Numbered from the stretch's first letter, positions 8,323-17,707 are shown. The stretch is 64,000 bases of DNA from an uncultured Clostridia bacterium (GCA_947646415.1 CANSGN010000008.1:1-64000); one strand, 5' to 3'. Notes: generated by a model from the sequence alone, not told the origin. Numbers and translations are program-made.

Positions 8323-9159
8323 ATGTACGATGATGTCGCGTTGGATAAAGATTTGGCAGTGTTAGAAAGCCAAGGCGCAAAGGTTTTTACCATAGGTTAT
8401 ACAGTGCTTGGTAGACCTATAAAATGTGTTGTAAAAGGCAATTTGAGCGGACCTTGTGTGTTTGTTCAAGCAAGTATGCACGCAAGGGAATATATAACCA
8501 CACCGCTTGTCATTGAGATGATGAAAAACTATAATGGAAGTGTTGGTGTGTGGTGCGTTCCTATGGTTAATGTGGATGGTGTGTTACTATGTCAGCTTGG
8601 GCTTGACAGTGTGCCTGACCCTAGTTTACGGGAGTTTTTGCTTAATGTAAACGGCGGTAGCAGAGATTTTAGTTTATGGAAAGCAAATGCAAGAGCGGTT
8701 GACCTTAATGTAAATTACAATGCGAGATGGGGTGAGGGCAGACAAAATGTTACCTATCCCGCACCAAGCGATTATATAGGAAAATTTCCTGTGTCTGAGC
8801 CTGAAAATATAGCACTTCGCGATTTTACAAACAAGTTGCAACCAAGCGTTACTTTGAGTTATCACACTAAAGGGGAAGTCATATATTGGGGTTTTGAGTG
8901 TATAAAACCATATTTTGAGTACGCTCAAAGAATAAGTAATGTGACAGGCTATCCAATTTTTGAAAGTGCAGACAGCGCAGGCGGATACAAAGATTGGTAT
9001 ACGGCTACAACTTTTAAATTAGGTTTGACGCTTGAAGTCGTAAATGGGGAAATTCCTTATCCGATTGACCTTGGAGTGCTACCTGAAGTTTACAAACAAA
9101 ATGCGGCAGTGTTGGATACAGCAGCCGTAATAGCCGAGGAAATCGAGCGGATAGAATAA
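8323..9159 (+). CDS. M14-family zinc carboxypeptidase-like protein
   Basis: The protein (278 residues from the ATG behind AGGTG) has the M14 zinc ligands HAREY (HxxE) and the histidine of LSYHTKG. The catalytic glutamate is in LTLEVVN, and the substrate-binding stretch is NARAVDLNVNY. In most M14 enzymes the last motif is DLNRN(F/Y), where Arg anchors the substrate carboxylate; here it is Val. No signal peptide is seen, so it probably acts in the cytoplasm, perhaps on peptidoglycan-derived or other peptides as for gamma-D-glutamyl-diamino acid peptidases. An upstream ATG 13 codons earlier overlaps a TATAAT sequence (8289-8294) and is unlikely. It leads a series of closely spaced genes with tadA and pth. 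Confidence 0.85.
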   Translation: MYDDVALDKDLAVLESQGAKVFTIGYTVLGRPIKCVVKGNLSGPCVFVQASMHAREYITTPLVIEMMKNYNGSVGVWCVPMVNVDGVLLCQLGLDSVPDPSLREFLLNVNGGSRDFSLWKANARAVDLNVNYNARWGEGRQNVTYPAPSDYIGKFPVSEPENIALRDFTNKLQPSVTLSYHTKGEVIYWGFECIKPYFEYAQRISNVTGYPIFESADSAGGYKDWYTATTFKLGLTLEVVNGEIPYPIDLGVLPEVYKQNAAVLDTAAVIAEEIERIE

Positions 9160-9174
9160 ATTACAGAGGAATAT

Positions 9175-9663
9175 ATGCAAGACGAATACTTTATGCAAAA
9201 AGCTATCGAACAGGCAAAATCGGCTTTGGATTACGACGAAGTGCCGATAGGTGCGGTTATTGTAAAAGATGGCGAAATAATAGCCGTCGGCAACAATTTT
9301 AAGGAAAGGGAGAACTGTGCCGTTTATCATGCCGAGGTAGTTGCAATTATCAATGCTTGCAAAAAATTGAATAATTGGTATTTGGATGGTTGCACCTTGT
9401 ATGTGACATTAGAGCCTTGTCCAATGTGTTGCGGGGCTATTGTCAATAGCCGGATTGACAGGGTTGTTTACGGAGCAAAGGATGCGAAAAGTGGAGCAGT
9501 AGTCAGCCTTTATAATTTGTTGAACGATAAAAAACTTAACCATCAAGTACAAGTGACGGGCGGAGTTTTAGAGGATGAATGTTCATCTATTTTGACGGAT
9601 TTTTTTAAAAAGAAAAGGGAAGATAAAAAGCAAAATAAAAATAGTAACTGCATGTCATTGTAG
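9175..9663 (+). CDS. tadA: tRNA adenosine(34) deaminase TadA
   Basis: TadA deaminates adenosine 34 to inosine in the tRNA-Arg(ACG) anticodon. The zinc-dependent cytidine deaminase core is clear: HAEVVAI supplies the zinc histidine and proton-shuttle glutamate (around residue 55), and PCPMCCGAI supplies the two zinc cysteines. The N-terminal A/G motif DEVPIGAVIVKDG is also typical. At 162 residues it is close to the usual length, with a lysine-rich tail. It starts 15 bases after the peptidase stop and is followed 32 bases later by pth. Confidence 0.94.
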   Translation: MQDEYFMQKAIEQAKSALDYDEVPIGAVIVKDGEIIAVGNNFKERENCAVYHAEVVAIINACKKLNNWYLDGCTLYVTLEPCPMCCGAIVNSRIDRVVYGAKDAKSGAVVSLYNLLNDKKLNHQVQVTGGVLEDECSSILTDFFKKKREDKKQNKNSNCMSL

Positions 9664-9695
9664 GAAGAATAAATAATTTGCTATAGGAGTAAAAT

Positions 9696-10253
9696 ATGTT
9701 GATAGTAGGACTTGGCAATCCCGAAAAAAAGTATGAAAATACATACCATAATGTCGGGTTTGCCGTTATCGATAAACTAGCGGAAATTTTAAATATAACC
9801 TTAAAGGAAGAGGCTTGCCGTGCTAAGTACTCTACAATGTACAAAAACGGCGAGAAGGTAATTATTGCAAAACCTTTAACATATATGAATTTGTCGGGAG
9901 AGGCTGTTGTCGCACTTAGCAGCAGGTACAATATACCCGTTAGCGATATAATAGTTGTGTATGACGATATCGACTTGCCTGTAGGGGATATAAGGATAAG
10001 AAAAAGCGGTTCAGCAGGCACTCACAATGGTATGCGTAATATTTGTGGTTTGCTTGGTGGCAACAATTTCCCTAGGGTAAGAATAGGTATAGGAAAACCC
10101 GAGCCGCCTATGCAATTAGTGGATTATGTACTTAGTCACATAAAAGGCGACAATAAAGATAAGTTGGACAAGTCATTTGAAAAGGCAGCCAGACTTATTG
10201 CGGATTTTATTTGCCATAAGGATTTGGAAAAAATGATGAGAGATAGTAAATAA
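9696..10253 (+). CDS. pth: Peptidyl-tRNA hydrolase
   Basis: Pth recycles peptidyl-tRNA released from stalled ribosomes. The 185-residue protein starts LIVGLGNPEKKYENTYHNVGF, which includes the catalytic histidine, and has PLTYMNLSGEAV, VYDDIDLPVG (catalytic Asp) and the signature SAGTHNGMRNI. The pth-mfd order is common in Firmicutes. Confidence 0.95.
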   Translation: MLIVGLGNPEKKYENTYHNVGFAVIDKLAEILNITLKEEACRAKYSTMYKNGEKVIIAKPLTYMNLSGEAVVALSSRYNIPVSDIIVVYDDIDLPVGDIRIRKSGSAGTHNGMRNICGLLGGNNFPRVRIGIGKPEPPMQLVDYVLSHIKGDNKDKLDKSFEKAARLIADFICHKDLEKMMRDSK

Positions 10254-10296
10254 ACAAAATATACCGATTTTCGAATGGTTTTTGTGTTTATCGGCT

Positions 10297-10326
10297 TTGC
10301 ATAATCGATAATAAATACAATATAAT
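10297..10326 (+). promoter_or_regulatory. Promoter upstream of mfd
   Basis: TTGCAT, 18 bases, TATAAT, about 25 bases before the mfd start. A copy of the recurrent intergenic motif lies just upstream on the minus strand (10261-10275). Confidence 0.6.
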
Positions 10327-10351
10327 ATTTATAAGTTAAAGGAGAATGTTT

Positions 10352-13300
10352 TTGGACGAGTGTTTGGTAAATCTCTTGGACTTAAGAGAATTGGGCGGAG
10401 TGCTTCAAAACATAAGACAAAAAGTGCGTTCGGGTGTAAACACCGCGGTGTTTACCGCTAATCAATCCGAGCGTATACATATCGCGTGGGGAATGGATAA
10501 CCCCACACTTTTTGTTGTGTCCGACAGGGTTAAAGCAAGGGAGATATTTGAGCAGTTCAAAGGATACGAGGATAATGTAAGTTTATTGTTTGAAAGGGAC
10601 GATATGCTTATGTATCGCAAACTTTCCGTCTCTTCGGATATTACGGCAAGGCTACGTGCTATAAATGACTTTGTAAGCGGTAAAAGCCGTATTATGGTTG
10701 CAACCTGCGAATCTTTGCTACAGTTCTTCCCAAACACACAAAACATACGAAAATCGGTACTAAATTTAGCTGTTACCCAACAGATACCTTTGCAAAACTT
10801 GGCATCAAGTCTGCAAGAAATGGGATATAATAGGGTGGATAGCGTTGCGGAAAAAGGCGACTTTAGTATTGTAGGAGATATTCTTGCCATATTCCCAGAA
10901 AATCAAGATTTGCCTGTAAGGTTGTCCTTTTTTGACGAAGAGATTGAAAGCATAAAGCCTTTTGATTTGGAGAGTATGAAGTCCACCGATAGTTTGGAAA
11001 ATGTTGAAATTTTTGCTAGAATAGATGGGACTTTTAGCGAACTTAATTTGCAAGAAGTGCTTGCAAAAGCGAAAAAAAGTATAAAACAATTTGACGACAT
11101 TGCAAAAACTCGTGCCAAGGAAATATTAGCTGCTCTAGAAGAAAAAATCAATTTGGGCAATTTTAAAAATTTAAATTGGCTGTTACCGTTTTGCAACAAT
11201 TTGCAAGGCATTGAGGAAATATTGCCTAAAAATACCATTGTGGTGTTTGACGACCCTAAAAATATTTATGACCACGCTAAGATTTACTGCAACGATATTA
11301 CAAATCGCGGTAAAAGTTTGCTTGAACAGGGGGAGACAACCAACGAGCATTTGAAAGCTGTAAGAAAACCTGAAGTTTTTTCTGCTTTGGCCGAAAAGTT
11401 TTATACTTTGGGATTTGCAAATATAACAAGCTCAAACCCAATATTTGAGCCGAGTGAAATATATAAGCTTACAAATCCGCCGATACGCAATTATTATGCA
11501 AATTATAACAGTCTGTTTACCGATTTGAAAAACTTTAATTTAAACGGATACAGGATATTACTTTGTGCGGGCGACGAGCATACTGCAAGGAGCTTTGTAA
11601 GTTCTTTGAAAGATTACAATTTATATTCCAGATATACCGTCAATGTTGCGGAAAACTTTACAGGTATAGCTGTTACGCCGTTTGGAATAAAGCATGGTTT
11701 TAATTATCCGCATGCAAAATTTGTACTAATTGGTGTAAATGATTTATTACGAAAACGCGAAGTTAGTATAACACCTAAAAAACATAAGACAAATGTATTC
11801 ACAATGCCTAAAATAGGCGACTATGTTGTTCACGAAACGCACGGTATAGGTCTTTGCAGCGGGGTTGAACAAATTGTGGCGTTCGGCACAAAAAAGGATT
11901 TTGTAGTCATCAATTATGCCGAAGGCGCTAAGCTTTATATCCCCGTTGACCAAATGGATAAACTTGAGAGGTACAGCGGTAGCGATAGCGTGCCTAAGCT
12001 TAGCAAATTAGGTGGCAGAGAGTTTCAAAAACTTAAAGACCGCGTAAAACAGTCGGTAAGAGAAATGGCGTTTGATTTGCTTGAGCTTTACAGGCAAAGA
12101 AATCAAGCAAAAGGTTATGTTTATCCGCCCGATACCTATTGGCAAAAGGAGTTTGAGGATTCCTTTGAGTATACCGAAACGGATGACCAATTAAAGGCTA
12201 TTGCGGAGATAAAAGCAGATATGGAAAGCGGTGTCGTAATGGACAGGCTGCTTTGTGGTGACGTTGGTTACGGTAAAACGGAAGTTGCATTGCGAGCTGC
12301 TTTTAAAACGGTTATGGAAAACAAGCAAGTTGCGATACTTGCACCTACAACTATACTTGCAAGACAGCATTATAACACGGCATTAGCAAGGTTTAATGAC
12401 AGCAAATTAAAGTGTGTTTTGATGTCAAGGTTTCAGTCAAAGGAAGAGATAAATCAAAATTTGAAAAAAATAGAATCCGGAGAGGCAAGTATCATTGTTG
12501 CAACGCATAGATTGCTGTCAAATGACGTCAAATTTCATGATTTGGGGTTGTTGGTGCTTGATGAAGAACAAAGATTTGGCGTGGAACACAAGGAAAAAAT
12601 AAAAACGCTTAAAAATAATATAAATGTGCTTACACTATCCGCTACACCTATACCGCGAACACTTAATATGGCACTAAGCGGTATAAGGGATATTTCCGTA
12701 TTGGAAACACCGCCTAAGCACAGACTTCCTGTGGAAACTTATGTGACCGAACTTACGGACGGACTTTTAATTGATGCGATAAGCAGAGAGATTGAAAGGG
12801 ATGGACAAGTTTATGTGCTTTATAATAGAGTAAACGATATCGAAAAAGTAGCAAATAAAATAATGACTTTAGTTCCCGATGCAAAGGTTGTGATAGGTCA
12901 CGGACAAATGTCGGATACCGAGCTTGAGGATGCTATTGACAATTTTTATACTAAAAAAGCCAATGTACTTGTTTGTACTACGATAATCGAAAACGGTATT
13001 GATTTGGCAGATGCAAATACTTTGATAGTTTGCGATGCGGACAGGCTTGGATTGAGCGCTCTTTACCAATTACGCGGCAGAGTAGGACGTTCGGACAAAC
13101 AGGCGTACGCCTACTTTACCACAAAACCGCAAAAAGTGCTTACAAGCGATGCTTTGAAAAGACTTACTGCAATCACAGATTATACCGATTTTGGCAGTGG
13201 CTTTAAAATTGCAATGCGCGACTTGGAGATTAGAGGTGCAGGCAACGTGCTTGGAAAGGAGCAACACGGTCATATTGCAAAAGTCGGTTACGATATGTAC

Positions 13301-13801
13301 TGCAAATTGCTTAAGGAAGTTGTGGAGGAAATTAGCGGTGGCGAAATAACAAGCAAATCGGATGTTAAAATGAAAGTTGATATCGACAGTTATCTTGACC
13401 CTGAATATATCCCGTCAAATGACGAAAAAATCAAAGTTTACAAGGATATTGCAGCTCTTCAAAACAGTGAGGAAATAAACGAAATGTATCTTGACTTAAA
13501 GGACAGATACGGAGAGCCTGGCGACGGAATTTGCAACCTTATGTATGTTGCGGTTATCAAAAACTCGGCGGCGGAATGTGGTGCTGTAGCCGTGGATATT
13601 AGTTTGAAAAATTGTGCTGTGCATTTTGATAACAGCGTATTAAAAAACGAAAATGTAATATTTGCGGTAAGTGATATGTCCGACGAGTGTAGTTTTGAGA
13701 TAAAAGAAAATCCAAGTGTGATATTTAAGGATAAATCGCTAAATATTAGGCAAAAATTAGAGTTAATGATAAAATTTTTAAAAAAATGTAAAAATAATTA
13801 A
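10352..13801 (+). CDS. mfd: Transcription-repair coupling factor Mfd
   Basis: Mfd removes RNA polymerase stalled at DNA lesions and recruits UvrA. The order of domains is the usual one: a UvrB-like N-terminal module, an RNA polymerase interaction domain around residues 480-550 (GDYVVHETHGIG), and the RecG-like translocase with Walker A GDVGYGKTE near residue 636 and DEEQRFG near 737. SATPIPRTL and QLRGRVGRS follow, then the C-terminal regulatory D7 domain. The length (1149 residues) is normal. An ATG six bases upstream sits one base after GGAG, too close for use. The TTG at 10352 has a seven-base gap and is preferred, although the ATG cannot be excluded. The final residues (KKCKNN) are very lysine-rich. 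Confidence 0.96.
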   Translation: MDECLVNLLDLRELGGVLQNIRQKVRSGVNTAVFTANQSERIHIAWGMDNPTLFVVSDRVKAREIFEQFKGYEDNVSLLFERDDMLMYRKLSVSSDITARLRAINDFVSGKSRIMVATCESLLQFFPNTQNIRKSVLNLAVTQQIPLQNLASSLQEMGYNRVDSVAEKGDFSIVGDILAIFPENQDLPVRLSFFDEEIESIKPFDLESMKSTDSLENVEIFARIDGTFSELNLQEVLAKAKKSIKQFDDIAKTRAKEILAALEEKINLGNFKNLNWLLPFCNNLQGIEEILPKNTIVVFDDPKNIYDHAKIYCNDITNRGKSLLEQGETTNEHLKAVRKPEVFSALAEKFYTLGFANITSSNPIFEPSEIYKLTNPPIRNYYANYNSLFTDLKNFNLNGYRILLCAGDEHTARSFVSSLKDYNLYSRYTVNVAENFTGIAVTPFGIKHGFNYPHAKFVLIGVNDLLRKREVSITPKKHKTNVFTMPKIGDYVVHETHGIGLCSGVEQIVAFGTKKDFVVINYAEGAKLYIPVDQMDKLERYSGSDSVPKLSKLGGREFQKLKDRVKQSVREMAFDLLELYRQRNQAKGYVYPPDTYWQKEFEDSFEYTETDDQLKAIAEIKADMESGVVMDRLLCGDVGYGKTEVALRAAFKTVMENKQVAILAPTTILARQHYNTALARFNDSKLKCVLMSRFQSKEEINQNLKKIESGEASIIVATHRLLSNDVKFHDLGLLVLDEEQRFGVEHKEKIKTLKNNINVLTLSATPIPRTLNMALSGIRDISVLETPPKHRLPVETYVTELTDGLLIDAISREIERDGQVYVLYNRVNDIEKVANKIMTLVPDAKVVIGHGQMSDTELEDAIDNFYTKKANVLVCTTIIENGIDLADANTLIVCDADRLGLSALYQLRGRVGRSDKQAYAYFTTKPQKVLTSDALKRLTAITDYTDFGSGFKIAMRDLEIRGAGNVLGKEQHGHIAKVGYDMYCKLLKEVVEEISGGEITSKSDVKMKVDIDSYLDPEYIPSNDEKIKVYKDIAALQNSEEINEMYLDLKDRYGEPGDGICNLMYVAVIKNSAAECGAVAVDISLKNCAVHFDNSVLKNENVIFAVSDMSDECSFEIKENPSVIFKDKSLNIRQKLELMIKFLKKCKNN

Positions 13802-13808
13802 AAAACTA

Positions 13809-13837
13809 TTGCTATTTTATTTATAATCTTGTATAAT
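13809..13837 (+). promoter_or_regulatory. Promoter for the PrsA-like lipoprotein gene
   Basis: TTGCTA, 17 bases, TATAAT, about 65 bases before the ATG. Confidence 0.65.
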
Positions 13838-13903
13838 AAATAAGAAATATTAAAAATTATAGGCAAATTATGCCATTTTCACATAAATTTAAGGAGTGTT
13901 ATA

Positions 13904-16111
13904 ATGAAAAAAAAGCTTGTTTTGGTTATAGCCGTTATTTTAATTTTAAGTTTTGTACTTGCCGGTTGTAACTTGTTCACTGTTAATGCGGAGCGTGACG
14001 GCGACCAAGTTGTGGCTTCGGTTAAACATAACGGACTTGTTGCAGAGGTAACAAAGTCCGAGTTTACTAACTACTTTGCACAAAATTATCAACAATATGC
14101 AAGTTATTTCCAATGGACTCCCGAGGAAGCAGGCGAGTACTTTATTGCTATACTTGCAAGACAAAAAATGACAGTTGTTTTGGCTGTGGAAAAAGTTTGC
14201 AAAGAGCGTGGTATCGAAGTCGATAAAAACAAGTTTAACGCTATTTTAAAAGATAATGTAACAAAAGGCGATGCTAAAAAAGGCTATGATGTTTACGCTA
14301 ACTATTTGTTGTCACTTTTAGATTTAGACGAGCAAAAGTATGTTAAGGAGCAAACAAACAAAATGTTCCAAGACAGCTATGACGAATATATTGAGACTGA
14401 AGTTGAAAATGACAGAATCAAAGCCGAGGAAGAAAAAAATAATTCCTCATCATCTTCTAAAGAGGATGTAAAAGACCCTAGACCTACTAAGGATAAGGAA
14501 GAAGATACAACCTTTAAGAAAGACAGCACTGTAACTAAGGAAGATGTTGATAGTATTATTGATTTCTTTACTGCAAACAAACCTAATGACAACTCCACTC
14601 AATACGAGAAAGATGCTTATAAAAACCAAGAGAAAGCTTTGACGAACACTTATTTATCTTATGATTATTATCTTGCAAAACAAGCGGAAAGCAGACTTTC
14701 AAGTAAATATCAAGATTACTTTAAAGCAAGCAGTGATGGTGTTGACGTAAAAGTTAACAAAAATTATGAAAAGACTTTGCAAGAGCAAATTAATTCGTAC
14801 AAAACGGCAAGCAATTATAAAAGTGCTATTGAAGGAGACACAACAGTTATTTATCACAACGGTAGATATGTTAAAGTAAAAAGTATTTTGTTGCAATTCT
14901 CCGACGAGCAAAAGGCTGCTTTAGATTATATCAAAAAGAAATTTGAGGGCGAGGCTTTTGAGCAATATGTACAAGAAGTAAGAAAAGCTTTGGTATTTGG
15001 TACAGATGTTATCGAAAGTTTGCAACTTGATAAATATATCGACGACCTATGCGGATTGGTTGTTTACAAATCAAACCCTAATTACGACCCTAAGAAACCT
15101 GCGGGAGACCCTAAAGACCAAGACGAAAATACTAAGGATGAGGATATGAATTTCCCTTATATCAAAAATCCTAGTTACGATAAAAACGACCCCGAGAGCG
15201 AAAAATGGCAAAGCGTACCTTTCCTTGACGTTATTGCAGAGCTAGGCGAGGCTTTAATGAGCGTTGACGACTCTGCAAAGGCTGAATATAAGGAAAAATA
15301 TCCAAACGCAAATGATGCAGTTGGCGAAAAAATGTATGTTAACCAAAAGAGAGCTGAGTTGTTTGAAGAGTGGATTTACCTTGTAAATGACGATAGCGGT
15401 ATGTTTGAGGGTAAGGAGTATACCGAAACTCCTGTCGGCAATAGCAGTGACTATGTAGTTGAATATACTGCTTTGGTAAGACAGTTGCTTTTGGATAAAG
15501 GTACTGCAGGCAGCGTAATGGTTGACCAAAAGAATGCTATTGCTTTAAGCGGCAAAGCAGATTATGCAAATATCGTTATTACAAAAGCTAAAGTAGGTAC
15601 TAAAGAGGTAGAAATTTATACTGATACCGAAAATGAAATTTCATTTATTATCAATGAGTTTGGTGTTCATATCGTAATGCTTACAACTGTTCCTGTAGAT
15701 ATGGGATACAATCAAGAGTGTACTCATTACGAAGTTATTGAAAATAAAGATTTTGATATGACAGAGTTCGAGGAGAACGAAAAGTACACTCAAGCTGATT
15801 TGGATTTAATAAAAGAGCAAAATTCTTATTACAAATTTACTATGGATGCTTATGTAGGCTTTGATGAGGAGACAGGTAAGGCAATCACTTTAAGAGAAAA
15901 ACTTTCCGAGACTCTTCAAAATACTTACGATAGCAATGCGTACAGCAGTCACACCGAAAAAGTGTTTGATATGTACGGAGAAAAATTGTTTGACAAAAAG
16001 GACGATAAGGATGCAGCCGAGGGCTATGCGGAATTTAAGTTTGAACTTGTTTTGAAAAAATCCGTTTATAACGGCGTAGTAAGCGCAGTAAAAAGAGCAT
16101 TCAACGCTTAA
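13904..16111 (+). CDS. Lipoprotein with SurA/PrsA-like foldase features
   Basis: A lipoprotein signal peptide ends in LAGC (Cys 22). The next segment (VASVKHNGLVAEVTKSEF) resembles the SurA/PrsA chaperone N-terminus, in which a short beta hairpin precedes a helical region. A segment near residues 545-605 ending FGVHIVMLTTVPV resembles the last strand of a parvulin rotamase domain. The middle is highly charged, with a Ser/Asp/Lys-rich insert around residues 175-215 and another acidic insert near 390-425. At 735 residues it is much longer than PrsA. A PrsA-like gene after mfd is a recurring Firmicutes arrangement and supports the call. Rotamase activity is doubtful because the parvulin core is hard to recognise. 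Its own promoter and terminator bracket it. Confidence 0.6.
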   Translation: MKKKLVLVIAVILILSFVLAGCNLFTVNAERDGDQVVASVKHNGLVAEVTKSEFTNYFAQNYQQYASYFQWTPEEAGEYFIAILARQKMTVVLAVEKVCKERGIEVDKNKFNAILKDNVTKGDAKKGYDVYANYLLSLLDLDEQKYVKEQTNKMFQDSYDEYIETEVENDRIKAEEEKNNSSSSSKEDVKDPRPTKDKEEDTTFKKDSTVTKEDVDSIIDFFTANKPNDNSTQYEKDAYKNQEKALTNTYLSYDYYLAKQAESRLSSKYQDYFKASSDGVDVKVNKNYEKTLQEQINSYKTASNYKSAIEGDTTVIYHNGRYVKVKSILLQFSDEQKAALDYIKKKFEGEAFEQYVQEVRKALVFGTDVIESLQLDKYIDDLCGLVVYKSNPNYDPKKPAGDPKDQDENTKDEDMNFPYIKNPSYDKNDPESEKWQSVPFLDVIAELGEALMSVDDSAKAEYKEKYPNANDAVGEKMYVNQKRAELFEEWIYLVNDDSGMFEGKEYTETPVGNSSDYVVEYTALVRQLLLDKGTAGSVMVDQKNAIALSGKADYANIVITKAKVGTKEVEIYTDTENEISFIINEFGVHIVMLTTVPVDMGYNQECTHYEVIENKDFDMTEFEENEKYTQADLDLIKEQNSYYKFTMDAYVGFDEETGKAITLREKLSETLQNTYDSNAYSSHTEKVFDMYGEKLFDKKDDKDAAEGYAEFKFELVLKKSVYNGVVSAVKRAFNA

Positions 16112-16123
16112 TTGAATATTAAA

Positions 16124-16150
16124 ATATGCACTGAAAAGTGCATATTTTTT
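16124..16150 (+). terminator. Intrinsic terminator after the PrsA-like gene
   Basis: ATATGCACT pairs with AGTGCATAT around GAAA, followed by T residues. Confidence 0.9.
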
Positions 16151-16224
16151 GTAAATAAAATTGTTAAAATAAAAAAGTATAAAATATATTATTATAAATA
16201 TATATAAATTATAAAGGAAATTTT

Positions 16225-16761
16225 ATGAAACTTGAAGAAAAAACTTTGGAAAGTTCGTTGCAATTTGACGGAAAAATTTTAAAACTTAAGCTTGATAAAG
16301 TACAACTTCCTGACGGAAGAGTTGCAAGCAGGGAATATGTTTGTCACAATGGCGGTGCGGGTATTCTGCCTGTCTCAAAAGACGGAAAGGTGGCTTTGGT
16401 AAAGCAATTCAGATATCCTTATAAGGAAGTTATTTACGAAATCCCCGCAGGTAAAATCGATAGTGGAGAAACACCTTTTCAAACGGTAAAACGCGAGCTT
16501 AAGGAAGAAGTCGGCGGATATTCCGATAATATAATCGACTTGGGTATTATTTATCCATCTCCCGGCTACACAAACGAAAAAATTCACATTTATTTGGCGT
16601 TGGATGTGGTGTTTGAAAAACAACAACTTGACGATGGCGAGTTTTTGGAAGTGGAGTTTTTTGACTTTGATAGCGTTTTGCAAATGATAAATGACAATAT
16701 AATTAAGGACAGCAAAACAGTTATAACAATGCTAAAAGCAAAAGATTTGCTTGCAAAATAA
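16225..16761 (+). CDS. nudF: NUDIX hydrolase, ADP-ribose pyrophosphatase type
   Basis: The 178-residue protein has a complete NUDIX box beginning GKIDSGETP and continuing RELKEEVGGY, matching the GX5EX7REUXEEXGU pattern that binds magnesium. The preceding VALVKQFRYPYKEVIYEIPAG and the later YPSPGYTNE are typical of the ADP-ribose pyrophosphatase group, which splits ADP-ribose into AMP and ribose 5-phosphate. It starts after AAAGGAAATTTT and is followed nine bases later by the acetyltransferase gene. Confidence 0.88.
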   Translation: MKLEEKTLESSLQFDGKILKLKLDKVQLPDGRVASREYVCHNGGAGILPVSKDGKVALVKQFRYPYKEVIYEIPAGKIDSGETPFQTVKRELKEEVGGYSDNIIDLGIIYPSPGYTNEKIHIYLALDVVFEKQQLDDGEFLEVEFFDFDSVLQMINDNIIKDSKTVITMLKAKDLLAK

Positions 16762-16770
16762 AGGTATAAT

Positions 16771-17304
16771 ATGATTTTACAAACGGATAGATTGATTTTA
16801 AGGGAATTAACACAATCGGACATTGCCGACCTGTGCGAGATTTTGCAAGATGAACAAACTATGTATGCGTATGAACACGCTTTTTCCGACGAGGAAGTGC
16901 AGTGTTGGTTTGACAATCAACTTGCAAGGTATAAAAAATACGGCTTTGGGTTGTGGGCAGTAATAGAAAAGGAAAGTCAAAAAATGATTGGAAACATAGG
17001 CATTACTATGCAACCTTTCGGTAATGAACAGGTGCATGAAATAGGGTATTTGTTGAACAAAAAATATTGGCATAAAGGTTATGCAACCGAGGCAACTGTT
17101 GCTTGTCGTGAATATGCTTTTAACATACTTAAGTTAGACAAAGTATATTCTATTATCCGAGATAATAACTATTCCTCTCAAGCAGTTGCTTTTCGAAATG
17201 GTATGAGTGTTGTGGGAGAGGAAATAAAACATTATTATAATATGAAAATGCCACATTTGGTATATATGGTAAAAAATAAAAGTTTGAATAAAAATGTGAA
17301 ATAG
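16771..17304 (+). CDS. GNAT N-acetyltransferase, RimJ/RimL-like
   Basis: The 177-residue protein has the Acetyltransf_3 pattern: an opening LQTDRLILRELTQSD, a strand with GLWAVIEKES and MIGNIGI, then the acetyl-CoA loop region GYLLNKKYWHKGYATEA and a final NYSSQAVAFRNGM helix. Such enzymes acetylate protein N-termini, small amines or antibiotics; the substrate here is unknown. It is co-transcribed with the NUDIX gene and ends before a strong bidirectional terminator. Confidence 0.85.
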   Translation: MILQTDRLILRELTQSDIADLCEILQDEQTMYAYEHAFSDEEVQCWFDNQLARYKKYGFGLWAVIEKESQKMIGNIGITMQPFGNEQVHEIGYLLNKKYWHKGYATEATVACREYAFNILKLDKVYSIIRDNNYSSQAVAFRNGMSVVGEEIKHYYNMKMPHLVYMVKNKSLNKNVK

Positions 17305-17370
17305 TATTTGAAATTTCAGCCTAAACAATTCTAATATTTATATAAATTTTAACAGTGTTTAAAAATAAAA

Positions 17371-17401
17371 AACACCCCGAAACTTTGTGTTTTGGGGTGT
17401 T
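17371..17401. terminator. Bidirectional intrinsic terminator after the GNAT gene
   Basis: AACACCCCGAAAC pairs with GTTTTGGGGTGTT (one G-U) around a short loop. It is flanked by an A-rich tract on the left and a T-rich tract on the right. Confidence 0.85.
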
Positions 17402-17510
17402 ACTTTTTATGTAAAGTTTAAAGTATGCAAAAAGTGGCGTTTACTGCAATAATCCTATCAAAAATCGGGACTATTTAGGTTAAAAAATTGCCTTTAATGT
17501 AAAGTTTGGG

Positions 17511-17685
17511 TACATGGAATAAGTATATCTATGTACATATTATATGTATATTTTAAACTAAAATGTAAGATAATGTCAACGTTATAATAAAGGTTTTGTA
17601 AACTCTTTACTTTAAGCATACAAAAATTATATATTCAAACTCAAAAAATCCGTGATTTTGTACATAGATATACTTATTCTATGTA
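17511..17685. repeat. 26-bp inverted repeat bracketing the leader of the dockerin gene
   Basis: The arms at 17511-17536 and 17660-17685 are inverted copies differing at one base. Each arm is itself nearly palindromic (TACATAGA facing TCTATGTA), and a third dyad, TACATAT-T-ATATGTA, lies at 17534-17548. Between the arms are AT-rich sequence and possible promoter elements (TTTACT, 18 bases, TATATT at 17606-17635). The layout could be paired operators, a long leader hairpin, or the ends of a small non-coding mobile element of 175 bp. This gap from 17305 to 17707 contains no ORF worth calling. Confidence 0.75.
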
Positions 17686-17707
17686 AGGTAAAAACGGAGG
17701 TTTTATT

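Noticed and set aside
10748-10767. Mobile-element footprint inside mfd
   Set aside because: It is a copy of the recurrent motif, but the reading frame is intact and the surrounding Mfd sequence is normal, so no insertion is indicated.
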